Part shown: piece after piece, positions 1 through 7,154 of the stretch
Numbering within the stretch: the first letter of the stretch is position 1
Layout of the letters: each line of letters starts with the position of its first letter
DNA from: Spirochaeta sp.
Lineage (GTDB): Bacteria; Spirochaetota; Spirochaetia; UBA9216
Reading direction: 5' to 3'
Length of the DNA: 9,390 nucleotides
Assembly (NCBI GenBank): GCA_003454605.1
Contig: DMKD01000239.1
Span: forward strand, 1-9,390
Made by a program: the position numbers and the translations under genes
The notes under the pieces: model-generated
The model's input: the letters and a program-made list of their open reading frames with translations, nothing else
What the model was told of the DNA's origin: nothing
Database searches by the model: none

Positions 1-39
1 CGGGGTCTTTATTCATTCTTTATTAAATCAAGAGGTTAT

Positions 40-2196
40 ATGGCAGTTAAATCTGAATATAAAAATAGAGCGCTTAGCTTTGAGGAACGGGCAAAGGACT
101 TGGTATCAAGAATGACTCTGCCTGAAAAAATTTCACAAATGATACACAGCTCTCCGGCCATTCCAAGGCTTGATATCCCGGAATATAACTGGTGGAATGA
201 ATGTCTTCACGGAGTCGGACGTTCCGGAACGGCTACTGTATTCCCTCAGCCTATCGGCCTTGCAGCAACTTTTGATGAAGATCTATTGGAAACTATAGGC
301 GAGATAATTGCAACAGAAGCAAGAGTTAAATATACAATAGCCTCAAGACAGGGTGATTTCGATGTGGGAAAAGGTTTAACATTCTGGGCGCCTAATGTAA
401 ATATTTTCAGAGATCCCCGCTGGGGCCGCGGACATGAAACCTATGGTGAGGATCCATATCTTGCATCAAGACTTGGAGTCCGCTTTATAAAAGGACTCCA
501 GGGAACTGGAAAATATCTTAAGACAGCGGCAGGGGCTAAACATTTCGCAGTTCACAGCGGGCCTGAAGCTGATCGGCACTCGTTTAATGCTAAAGTAAGC
601 AGAAAAGATTTGTATGAAACATACCTTCCAGCTTTCGAGGCCTGTGTAAGAGAAGGCGGAGTGGAGACAATTATGGGTGCATATAACAGAGTAAATGGTG
701 AAGCCTGCTGTGCCAGTAAAAATCTTCTATCTGATATTCTGCGGGGAGAATGGGGTTTTGAGGGTCATGTGGTCTCCGACTGCTGGGCAATCGAGGATAT
801 TCACAAGAATCATAAGATCACAAATGAAGCCGTTGAGTCGGCAGCCTTAGCTGTATCCCGCGGTTGCGATCTTAATTGTGGAGATCTATATAAATACATC
901 CTTGAAGCTGTCAAAAAAGGCTTATTAGCTGAAGAGGTAGTAGACGTCAGCGTTAGGAGATTGATGGTTACGCGGTTGAAACTGGGGCTATATGCTGAGG
1001 ATGAGGTAAAAAAAATATTTAACTATAATTTTGAAATACTTGCCGGTAGAGAACATCGTGATGCCGCGATAGATGCAGCACGTAAGACAATGGTTGTTCT
1101 TAAGAACCTTAATCGAACACTTCCCCTGCAAAAAGATAAGATTAGTTCTATTGCCGTAATCGGACCTAATGCTGACAGCCGGGCAGCCTTAACTGGTAAT
1201 TATAATGGAACACCGCCTATATATGTGACAGTCCTTGAAGCTATGCACCGACTTTCTGGTGATGAAATAAGAATCCATTATTCTGAAGGCTGTCATCTAT
1301 ACAATAAAAATGTTGAACCCTTTGCTAAAGAAAACGACAGATTATCTGAAGCTGTTAATATTGCAGAAATCTCGGATGCAGTGATCCTGGTGCTGGGACT
1401 CAATACTTCTCTTGAAGGTGAACAGGGTGATGTGAGCAATTCTTACGGCAGCGGTGATAAACCGGATCTTAATTTGCCCGGTATGCAACAGAAATTGCTT
1501 GAACGTATATGTTCTATCGGAAAACCGGTAGTAGTTGTTCTTTTATCCGGCAGCGCATTGGCAATAAGCTGGGCGGAAAAACATGCTGATGCCATTATCC
1601 AGGCCTGGTATCCCGGCGGAGAAGGCGGCCTGGCTGTTGCCGAATTAATTTTCGGGAACTATTCACCGGCTGGAAGGCTCCCTGTTACTTTTTACAATAC
1701 TACAGAGGAACTTCCTGATTTTAATGATTATTCGATGCAAAACCGCACGTACAAATTTATGAAGCAGGATGCACTATATCCTTTTGGTTTTGGTTTATCA
1801 TATTCAACATTTTCATATTCTGAGGTTTGGGCTTCAATAAAGAGAATAAATATTTCACAGGATATTAAAGTGGGTGTTACAATATTGAACTCAGGAGATT
1901 TTGATGCTGAAGAAACTGTACAGCTGTATATTCAAAAAATAGATCCTGCTCCAGAATCAGCCAAATACAAACTTTGTCGTATTAACAAAATATTTTTAAA
2001 CAAAAATGAGAGTGTTCGACTGGAATGGACACTCACAGCCGAAGACTTTGCCTTTATCAACAATGAAGGAACATCAAAGATACAAATGGGTTCATACCGA
2101 ATTTATATCGGCGGACAGCAGCCGGATTCCAGAAGCTCTGAATTAACAGGGAAAACGGTAGAGCAGATAGAAATCTCTATTCACAAGGAAAAGTAG
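40..2196 (+). CDS. Glycoside hydrolase family 3 beta-glycosidase (beta-glucosidase or beta-xylosidase), cytoplasmic
   Basis: Retaining exo-beta-glycosidase of family GH3, 718 residues, predicted to release glucose or xylose from the non-reducing end of short oligosaccharides. Domain order: GH3 N-terminal barrel (about 25-320), GH3 C-terminal sandwich (about 345-590) and a fibronectin-III-like domain (about 605-695). Visible motifs: WWNECLHGV at 51-59, the substrate-site stretch FRDPRWGRGHETYGEDP at 123-139, KHF at 167-169, and the nucleophile motif VVSDCW with Asp247. LEGEQGD at 458-464 should carry the acid/base Glu (459 or 461). PFGFGLSYSTF at 581-591 is typical of the family. There is no PA14 insert and no signal peptide, so it should be cytoplasmic. 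The start has AAGAGG (30-35) just upstream, at short spacing. The reading frame stays open to base 1, so a start further upstream cannot be excluded, but the N-terminus fits family length. The next gene begins 4 bases after the stop. Family assignment is firm; glucosidase versus xylosidase cannot be settled from motifs. Confidence 0.95.
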   Translation: MAVKSEYKNRALSFEERAKDLVSRMTLPEKISQMIHSSPAIPRLDIPEYNWWNECLHGVGRSGTATVFPQPIGLAATFDEDLLETIGEIIATEARVKYTIASRQGDFDVGKGLTFWAPNVNIFRDPRWGRGHETYGEDPYLASRLGVRFIKGLQGTGKYLKTAAGAKHFAVHSGPEADRHSFNAKVSRKDLYETYLPAFEACVREGGVETIMGAYNRVNGEACCASKNLLSDILRGEWGFEGHVVSDCWAIEDIHKNHKITNEAVESAALAVSRGCDLNCGDLYKYILEAVKKGLLAEEVVDVSVRRLMVTRLKLGLYAEDEVKKIFNYNFEILAGREHRDAAIDAARKTMVVLKNLNRTLPLQKDKISSIAVIGPNADSRAALTGNYNGTPPIYVTVLEAMHRLSGDEIRIHYSEGCHLYNKNVEPFAKENDRLSEAVNIAEISDAVILVLGLNTSLEGEQGDVSNSYGSGDKPDLNLPGMQQKLLERICSIGKPVVVVLLSGSALAISWAEKHADAIIQAWYPGGEGGLAVAELIFGNYSPAGRLPVTFYNTTEELPDFNDYSMQNRTYKFMKQDALYPFGFGLSYSTFSYSEVWASIKRINISQDIKVGVTILNSGDFDAEETVQLYIQKIDPAPESAKYKLCRINKIFLNKNESVRLEWTLTAEDFAFINNEGTSKIQMGSYRIYIGGQQPDSRSSELTGKTVEQIEISIHKEK
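2185..2190 (+). promoter_or_regulatory. Ribosome binding site of the GH31 gene, inside the GH3 gene
   Basis: AAGGAA lies 10 bases before the GH31 ATG at 2201 and within the last codons of the GH3 gene. With only 4 bases between the two genes there is no room for a separate promoter in the gap, so the two are very probably co-transcribed. Confidence 0.6.
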
Positions 2197-2200
2197 CAAT

Positions 2201-4528
2201 ATGAAATTCAGTCATGGCAATTGGTTTTTAGAAAAGGATTTTGAACTCTCTATTCCATACCAAGTTGCTGATTATACATTTACAGATAATAAACTAATTT
2301 GTTATACATCGATAAAAAAAATACAAAGCAGAAGCGACACAATAAATGGACCGATTTTGACATATGAATTCTCTTCACCGTTAAAGAACATCATCAGATT
2401 AAAGATATACCATTACGAAGGAAGTATGCCCTTTAAAAATGGTTTTGAAATTTCTGATGCTAATTTCAGCGGTGTCGAATTTACAGATGGCGATGAGAGT
2501 ATGATTTTCAGCTCAGGTAACACTGCTGTCGTTATCAAAAAAAATGGGCAATTTTCATACACATTTAGCTATAATAATAAACTTTTAACAGAAAGCTCTC
2601 CTAAAAGTTCATGTTATGCAGTCAATCAGAAAACCGGGGAAAGTCACATCCGTGAACAGTTAAAACTTGGAATAGGCGAACATATATATGGTCTTGGCGA
2701 ACGGTTTACTAGTTTTGTAAAAAACAGCCAGGTAGTTGATATGTGGAATGATGATGCAGGAACAAACAGTGACCTTGCATATAAGAATATCCCTTTTTAT
2801 ATTACAGATCGCAACTATGGTGTCTTTGTAAATAACTCCGGAAGGGTCTCATTTGAGATAGGAACGCAGCATGTAGAGAAAGTTCAGTTTAGTGTTCCTT
2901 ATGAAGGCATTGAGTACTACCTTGTTGGCGGTAATTCTATGAAATCCGTAATAGAGGAATATACAGAGCTATGTGGAAGACCCCCTATGATACCTAAATG
3001 GTCTTTCGGACTATGGCTGAGTACCTCCTTTGTCACAAATTACGATGAAAATACAGTCCACAGCTTTATAGATGGTATGAAGGAACACAATATTCCTCTA
3101 AGCGTTTTTCATTATGATTGTTTCTGGATGAAAGAAATGGAATTCTGCAATTTTGAATGGAATTCAAATGTCTTTCCAAACCCGGGTAAAATGATCCAGG
3201 AACTTAAGTCAAAAGGACTGAAAATCTCTGTCTGGATCAACCCCTATATTGCACAGAAGTCTCCCCTGTTTAAAGAGGCTGTAAATAAAGGTTATTTGAT
3301 TAAGAAAAATGACGGAACCGTTTATCAGCGGGATGAGTGGCAAGCGGGTCTTGGTATAGTAGATTTTACAAATCCTGAAGCTTGTATATGGTTTAAGGAT
3401 AAGTTGAAACCAATATTAGATCTTGGCATTGATACCTTTAAAACCGACTTTGGAGAAAGAATTCCAGGAAAAGAAGAAGATGTATGCTTCTTCAACCAGG
3501 CAGATCCCGATAAAATGCGAAATCAATACTCTTTTCTATACAATAAAACGGTATATGAACTCCTTGTAGAAGAAAAAGGACAGAATGAAGCAATAGTGTT
3601 TGCAAGAGCTGCAACAGCGGGTTGTCAAAGGTTTCCTCTTCACTGGAGCGGAGATTGCTGGTCTGATTTTTCTGCAATGGCAGAGAATCTGAGAGCTGGA
3701 TTATCCCTGGGGTTATGCGGTTTTGGTTTCTGGAGTCATGATATAGGAGGATTCGAGAGCAAATCCAGTGAAGCAGTTTATATGCGTTGGGCGGCCTTTG
3801 GATTGCTGTCTTCACACAGCAGACTTCATGGAAGCACGAGTTACCGGGTTCCCTGGAACTACAGCGAAGAGGCAATTAAGGTCGTGTCCCAATTTTCCCG
3901 GTTAAAGAATCAATTAATGCCTTATCTGTATTATTCCGCTTTTCAATCCCACACCAGCGGTCTGCCGGTTATTCGCCCAATGGTAATGGAATTCCCACAA
4001 TGCAGAACTTCAAGAAATCTTGATCTACAGTATATGCTTGGTTCTAGCTTGTTAGTAGCACCTGTGTTTAATGAGGAAGGCCTGGCTCAGTATTTTTTAC
4101 CGAAAGGAAACTGGGTAAGTTTGCTGAGCAATAATATTTACGAAGGAAACACCTGGGTGGAAGAGACCCACGATTACTTTTCTATACCATTACTTCTTAA
4201 GGCTGATACTGCTCTTGTGATGGGGAAAAACAGCGATACGCCTGAATATGATTACACAAAATCAATTACTATAGTACTATTTGATATTCATGATAGCCAT
4301 AAAGAAAGATTACAGATAGTTAATTCTTTGGACGATAAACTGAATTTTATAAATATAAAACGTGATGGCACAATAATTACCCTTACTGCTGATGATTCCA
4401 TCAAAGATTGGAATGTGTTGCTATTGGGGAATTGCAGTATTTCATCCGATGCTTCTTTTTCTACCCATTCTGATGGGAAAATTGATATAACTCCCGCAGG
4501 CAATAAACTGGAGATTAAGCTTATATGA
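2201..4528 (+). CDS. yicI: Alpha-xylosidase, glycoside hydrolase family 31 (YicI-like)
   Basis: Retaining alpha-xylosidase (EC 3.2.1.177 expected) that releases alpha-1,6-linked xylose from the non-reducing end of isoprimeverose and xyloglucan oligosaccharides. Length is 775 residues against 772 for E. coli YicI. Layout: N-terminal beta-sandwich (about 1-245), GH31 barrel (about 260-590), C-terminal beta domains. Nucleophile motif FKTDFGERIP at 413-422 gives Asp416; HWSGDC at 481-486 gives acid/base Asp485. GFGFWSHDIGGFE (507-519) and LLSSHSRLHGS (535-545) are YicI-type blocks. Residues I recall as shaping the YicI xylose pocket (Phe277, Cys307, Phe308, Trp345, Lys414) are present at the same numbers, which favours alpha-xylosidase over alpha-glucosidase. 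There is no signal peptide, so it should act in the cytoplasm. It is the second gene of an operon with the GH3 enzyme; the beta-glycosidase can remove the glucose exposed once the xylose is gone. The C-terminal 90 residues look less conserved than the rest. Confidence 0.95.
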   Translation: MKFSHGNWFLEKDFELSIPYQVADYTFTDNKLICYTSIKKIQSRSDTINGPILTYEFSSPLKNIIRLKIYHYEGSMPFKNGFEISDANFSGVEFTDGDESMIFSSGNTAVVIKKNGQFSYTFSYNNKLLTESSPKSSCYAVNQKTGESHIREQLKLGIGEHIYGLGERFTSFVKNSQVVDMWNDDAGTNSDLAYKNIPFYITDRNYGVFVNNSGRVSFEIGTQHVEKVQFSVPYEGIEYYLVGGNSMKSVIEEYTELCGRPPMIPKWSFGLWLSTSFVTNYDENTVHSFIDGMKEHNIPLSVFHYDCFWMKEMEFCNFEWNSNVFPNPGKMIQELKSKGLKISVWINPYIAQKSPLFKEAVNKGYLIKKNDGTVYQRDEWQAGLGIVDFTNPEACIWFKDKLKPILDLGIDTFKTDFGERIPGKEEDVCFFNQADPDKMRNQYSFLYNKTVYELLVEEKGQNEAIVFARAATAGCQRFPLHWSGDCWSDFSAMAENLRAGLSLGLCGFGFWSHDIGGFESKSSEAVYMRWAAFGLLSSHSRLHGSTSYRVPWNYSEEAIKVVSQFSRLKNQLMPYLYYSAFQSHTSGLPVIRPMVMEFPQCRTSRNLDLQYMLGSSLLVAPVFNEEGLAQYFLPKGNWVSLLSNNIYEGNTWVEETHDYFSIPLLLKADTALVMGKNSDTPEYDYTKSITIVLFDIHDSHKERLQIVNSLDDKLNFINIKRDGTIITLTADDSIKDWNVLLLGNCSISSDASFSTHSDGKIDITPAGNKLEIKLI

Positions 4529-4604
4529 TAGTTTTTTCTCACTAATTTGCTTTTTTGCTGGGGTAAGTCCCATATAGTGGTCGCCATTTCTCCCGAATAT
4601 TATT
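4529..4604. other. Convergent intergenic gap without a clear terminator
   Basis: These 76 bases separate the stop of the alpha-xylosidase gene from the stop of the opposing transporter gene. They contain two T runs (about 4532-4537 and 4551-4556) but no stem longer than about 4 base pairs directly before either run, so I cannot name an intrinsic terminator for either gene. Termination may be Rho-dependent or lie inside the opposing gene. Confidence 0.5.
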
Positions 4605-6281
4605 CTATGCTGTCACATCCTCCATTTCAAGCAGGTTACTGGTTTTTCTGAGTTTCTTAGCTATATATGTAATTTGAGTGTTTATTCTTGAGAAATATGA
4701 GATCAGATCCAGGTGCACGGATGAAGTAGCCAGCGATTCTAGTGTTCCCTTCTGAAGTCTTTCCAGATGAAGTTTCTTGTATCTTTCTTCTTCCTTATTT
4801 TTATGAGCTTTGATAATTGAAGCAGCAAGTTCAGCGTCCTCATCAATGAAAGATTTAATGAGAGTTTCAAAGTTATGATTCAGCTTGTAGAGAAGATGCT
4901 CCAATTCATGAAAGCCTTCTTCCGAGAAAATCAGGTTCTGATCAATCTTCTTGGCGGCCAATACCATAACATTTTTATCAATGACGTCGCCGATTGATTC
5001 CAGCTCATTCTGTATGTACATATAATTCATACATACTCTTGATTCCTGCTCACTTAATTCTTCCTGCGAAAGTTTAGCAAGAAATGTGATTATCTTTTTA
5101 TGAAGCAGATCCACCTTGGAATCCAGGTCGCTTATTTTATTGATAACAGTCAAATCCTTACTGCGAAATGCCCCTTTCATTTCCAGTATCATAGCCTGAA
5201 TCAGATCACTCACTCTGAGAATCTCTTTTTTAGCCATAACAAGCGATAGTTCAACACTCTTTTCTATCATCTTCTTATGAATGTATTTGACACCAAAGGG
5301 TTTTGGGGCTTCCCGTTCGGGAAAGATTCTGTTGAACAATTTCACTATCAGGTTGAGATTGGGAAAAACAAAGATGTGGTTAATTACCGGCATAAAGGTG
5401 AATGCCATGGCGATCTGCCTTGCGACACTATCCGTATTTAATACAGTCTGAGTGAACCATTTTACAAACCAGATGTACAGCCGCTCTCCTCTGAACGGAA
5501 TTGTCAGAAGAATGAACACCCATACAACACCTATGAGTTGAAACATTATATGAATATATGCAGATCTCTTTGCCTCCCAGCTCAGGGTAAGGCTGCCCAA
5601 TACGGCGGTTATACAGGTGCCCACTGCAGCACCAAGATTAATAGGGACCGCCTGCTCAAGCGTAATTGTTCCCGCGATAGCCATGGCTATCGTAATTCCA
5701 GTGGTTGCCCCCGATGACTGAATTATCATTGTGAAAAACAAACCCAGGAGTATTCCCAGGATGGGGGTCTCTATGTTCTGCATCAGATTTATGAACGGTT
5801 CAAAACTTCTAAGGGGTCTGAGGGAGGATGACATCATATCCATCCCCAGGAAAAGAAGTCCGAAGGTGAAAATTGTCATTCCAATATTTTTACCGCGTTT
5901 TGTTTTCATGCTGATCAGTACAACAAATCCAATGGCGATAATGAATGAGGCAAGTTTTGTTATTGATGGAAACGCAACAAGCTGCGGCAGAAAGGTAGAT
6001 CCAAGTTCCGCGCCGAGGGTGACAGCGAGACTCTGCTGAAAAGTCATGAGTCCGGCACCGACCAGAGCAGCTTCAAGAACAGTAGTTGCTGAGGAAGACT
6101 GGTTTACTATGGTAATTCCCAGTCCGGTCAAATAGCCTCTCACCCGACCCTTTGTCAGGGCCAGCATTATCCCCTTCATTTTTGCCCCTGCTATGGCAGT
6201 GAGATGCTTATTCATCTCCATCATGCCGAAGAGAAAGATAGTTAGCCCGCCCATAAGGGTAAAAATATTCCAGATGCTCAT
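4605..6281 (-). CDS. Na+/phosphate cotransporter family protein (NptA/YjbB type) with PhoU-like C-terminal domain
   Basis: Inner-membrane protein of the PNaS (Na/Pi cotransporter) family, expected to move inorganic phosphate with sodium; bacterial members may import or export. The translation has about eight to nine hydrophobic segments within residues 1-320, then a soluble helical PhoU-like region (about 335-558) rich in charged amphipathic helices. Two inverted-repeat signature motifs are visible: NQSSSATT at 60-67 and IQSSGATTG at 187-195, each followed by a Gly-rich loop (LGAELGST 89-96, LGAAVGTC 216-223). I chose the ATG at 6281, giving 558 residues. It has a strong GGAAGGAG six bases upstream and starts just before the first membrane segment. 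The alternative TTG at 6320 has no ribosome site and sits inside a terminator-like hairpin. Upstream on the same strand is the CYTH-like gene. The family is clear; substrate and direction are inferred. Confidence 0.9.
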   Translation of the reverse strand: MSIWNIFTLMGGLTIFLFGMMEMNKHLTAIAGAKMKGIMLALTKGRVRGYLTGLGITIVNQSSSATTVLEAALVGAGLMTFQQSLAVTLGAELGSTFLPQLVAFPSITKLASFIIAIGFVVLISMKTKRGKNIGMTIFTFGLLFLGMDMMSSSLRPLRSFEPFINLMQNIETPILGILLGLFFTMIIQSSGATTGITIAMAIAGTITLEQAVPINLGAAVGTCITAVLGSLTLSWEAKRSAYIHIMFQLIGVVWVFILLTIPFRGERLYIWFVKWFTQTVLNTDSVARQIAMAFTFMPVINHIFVFPNLNLIVKLFNRIFPEREAPKPFGVKYIHKKMIEKSVELSLVMAKKEILRVSDLIQAMILEMKGAFRSKDLTVINKISDLDSKVDLLHKKIITFLAKLSQEELSEQESRVCMNYMYIQNELESIGDVIDKNVMVLAAKKIDQNLIFSEEGFHELEHLLYKLNHNFETLIKSFIDEDAELAASIIKAHKNKEEERYKKLHLERLQKGTLESLATSSVHLDLISYFSRINTQITYIAKKLRKTSNLLEMEDVTA

Positions 6282-6287
6282 TGTGTA

Positions 6288-6295
6288 CTCCTTCC
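6288..6295 (-). promoter_or_regulatory. Ribosome binding site deciding the transporter start
   Basis: Read on the minus strand this is GGAAGGAG, six bases before the ATG at 6281. It is an almost perfect Shine-Dalgarno sequence and is the reason for preferring this ATG over the in-frame TTG 39 bases upstream. Confidence 0.85.
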
Positions 6296-6334
6296 TAAAA
6301 ATAAAAGGCCGCACCGACAACGGGCAGCCTTTTA
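6294..6334 (-). terminator. Intrinsic terminator after the CYTH-like gene, upstream of the transporter
   Basis: Eight-base-pair outer stem (6302-6309 with 6327-6334, TAAAAGGC/GCCTTTTA). It continues inward through GC/GC and CCG/CGG pairs, with one mismatch and one bulge, to an ACAA loop on the plus-strand reading. On the minus strand it is followed by TTTTATTTTTAGG, a good U-tract. It lies 20 bases past the CYTH-like stop. It ends only about 7 bases before the transporter's ribosome binding site, so any transcript of the transporter starting upstream must pass through it. Confidence 0.75.
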
Positions 6335-6352
6335 GATACTTTCAGTTTTATT

Positions 6353-6361
6353 ATTATACCA
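6353..6361 (-). promoter_or_regulatory. Candidate extended -10 promoter for the transporter gene
   Basis: The minus strand reads TGGTATAAT, a perfect TGnTATAAT extended -10 element, overlapping the last Met-Val-stop codons of the CYTH-like gene. There is no good -35 box, as is usual for extended -10 promoters. A transcript would start near 6346, run straight through the terminator hairpin as a 5' leader and reach the transporter start at 6281. Confidence 0.45.
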
Positions 6362-6989
6362 TACCGATCGAAAGTTTCGCAGCCTTAAGGTAATTAACAT
6401 TCTCATAATCGCCGATTTCGAGGGCCTCTATCGCCGATTTCATCCCTGCATAATCTTCACTCTCACAGCAGACTGTTTCAAGCTTTGAACCGTTAAAAAG
6501 AATCTCGCCGTATTCACAGATTATACCGTCGACTGAGAAACCGAAACGTTTCTTGTCTATTTCGACCGCAGCCAAATCAGGATGGGCTTTAACGATGCCG
6601 ATGAAGTCTTCCAGTGTATAGGAGTCCTGCTTCAACTCAACTTCAACCTTCATATTCTGAAGAATCGTTGCAACCTCATCCTTCTTAACAGGAAATTCAA
6701 ACTTCCCCTTAGGTTGAAAAATCTCGTATCCGTCATCAGTTTCTCCGACCTTGGTCTTTATATCCAGCAATCCGTCTCTAACTTTAACATTAGCCTCATT
6801 TGTATGAGCCGAGAGGAAATAGGTCTCACTGGAGGTTCTGATTTTGAATAATTTTGCCTGAGCCTTCCACATTGTTAGAGTGACCTTATCAATTACGCCC
6901 TGACCAAAAGCCCGGAATTCAGCCCTCGGAATGATTTTCGCTGCATCTTCTGATGAAGTAGCGGCATTTTTGGCAAATACATCAGCCAT
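6354..6989 (-). CDS. Divergent CYTH-like (triphosphate tunnel) domain protein, function unknown
   Basis: A 211-residue soluble protein without signal peptide or membrane segment. I recognise it as a conserved uncharacterised type that looks like a divergent CYTH/triphosphate-tunnel metalloenzyme. Alternating charged residues sit on predicted strands: Glu24-Phe-Arg26 in the first strand (in place of the usual ExExK), Lys69 and Arg71, Lys78 and Lys80, Lys146-Lys147-Arg148, Glu159 and Glu162, Glu176 and Glu178. The late pattern (KKRF, then CEYGEI, TVCCESED, NVNYLKAA at 197-204) follows the order of CYTH C-terminal strands. CYTH enzymes act on triphosphates, thiamine triphosphate, ATP (to cAMP) or polyphosphate. 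The incomplete ExExK means catalysis is not assured; it may be a binding protein. It starts at the ATG with AAAAAGGAGA five bases upstream. It is divergent from a LysR regulator and upstream of a phosphate transporter. The fold call is from pattern only. Confidence 0.6.
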   Translation of the reverse strand: MADVFAKNAATSSEDAAKIIPRAEFRAFGQGVIDKVTLTMWKAQAKLFKIRTSSETYFLSAHTNEANVKVRDGLLDIKTKVGETDDGYEIFQPKGKFEFPVKKDEVATILQNMKVEVELKQDSYTLEDFIGIVKAHPDLAAVEIDKKRFGFSVDGIICEYGEILFNGSKLETVCCESEDYAGMKSAIEALEIGDYENVNYLKAAKLSIGMV

Positions 6990-6994
6990 TATTG

Positions 6995-7037
6995 TCTCCT
7001 TTTTAGTAATTTTATATAGTTACTCCATTAGTTTCAA
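6995..7037 (-). promoter_or_regulatory. Sigma70-type promoter and ribosome site of the CYTH-like gene
   Basis: On the minus strand: -35 TTGAAA (7032-7037), 17-base spacer, -10 TAAAAT (7009-7014), then AAAAAGGAGA (6995-7004) before the ATG at 6989. Each box matches the consensus at five of six positions. The predicted start near 7002 would leave a leader of only about 13-15 bases, with the ribosome site at its very 5' end. Confidence 0.6.
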
Positions 7038-7048
7038 ATAAAATGATG

Positions 7049-7060
7049 ATTTTGTAAAAT
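7049..7060. promoter_or_regulatory. Palindrome ATTTTGTAAAAT, candidate operator in the divergent region
   Basis: Perfect 5-bp arms around a GT centre, also fitting the loose T-N11-A form of LysR sites when read from 7050 to 7062. It is centred about 52 bases upstream of the predicted CYTH-like transcript start, where a LysR recognition site is often found. The surroundings are very AT-rich, so chance is a real alternative. Confidence 0.25.
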
Positions 7061-7128
7061 TAAATCTTTTTATGATTGGAATAAAAAAAAGAAATAGCAA
7101 ATAATCGCTCAAATCTGTTGATGTTCCA

Positions 7129-7149
7129 TGCTATGATATTGAGGGAGAG
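7129..7149 (+). promoter_or_regulatory. Candidate extended -10 and ribosome site of the LysR gene
   Basis: TGCTATGAT (7129-7137) fits an extended -10 element. GAGGGAGAG (7141-7149) is the likely ribosome site, five bases before the GTG at 7155. No convincing -35 box is present. If transcription begins near 7144 the leader is very short. Confidence 0.4.
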
Positions 7150-7154
7150 AAAAA

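Noticed and set aside
1..26. Possible tail of an upstream gene ending in TAA at 24-26
   Set aside because: Only seven codons are visible in that frame, too few to separate a real gene end from chance.
3492..3875. Minus-strand open frame of 127 codons inside the alpha-xylosidase gene
   Set aside because: It lies fully within conserved GH31 active-site coding sequence, and its translation resembles no family and shows no domain pattern.
4288..4587. Minus-strand open frame of 99 codons across the alpha-xylosidase 3' end
   Set aside because: It is antisense to a real gene, with no ribosome site and a low-complexity Ser/Leu-rich translation.
4529..4604. T-rich convergent gap as a bidirectional terminator
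   Set aside because: No stem of useful length adjoins either T run; the best candidate hairpin has about four pairs.
5731..6039. Plus-strand open frame opposite the transporter gene
   Set aside because: It mirrors membrane-segment codons of the transporter and has no recognisable protein features. The same holds for frames at 6193-6393, 6582-6851 and 7466-7675.
6282..6320. In-frame TTG giving a 13-residue longer transporter
   Set aside because: No ribosome site precedes it, it lies within the terminator hairpin, and the ATG at 6281 has a near-perfect Shine-Dalgarno.
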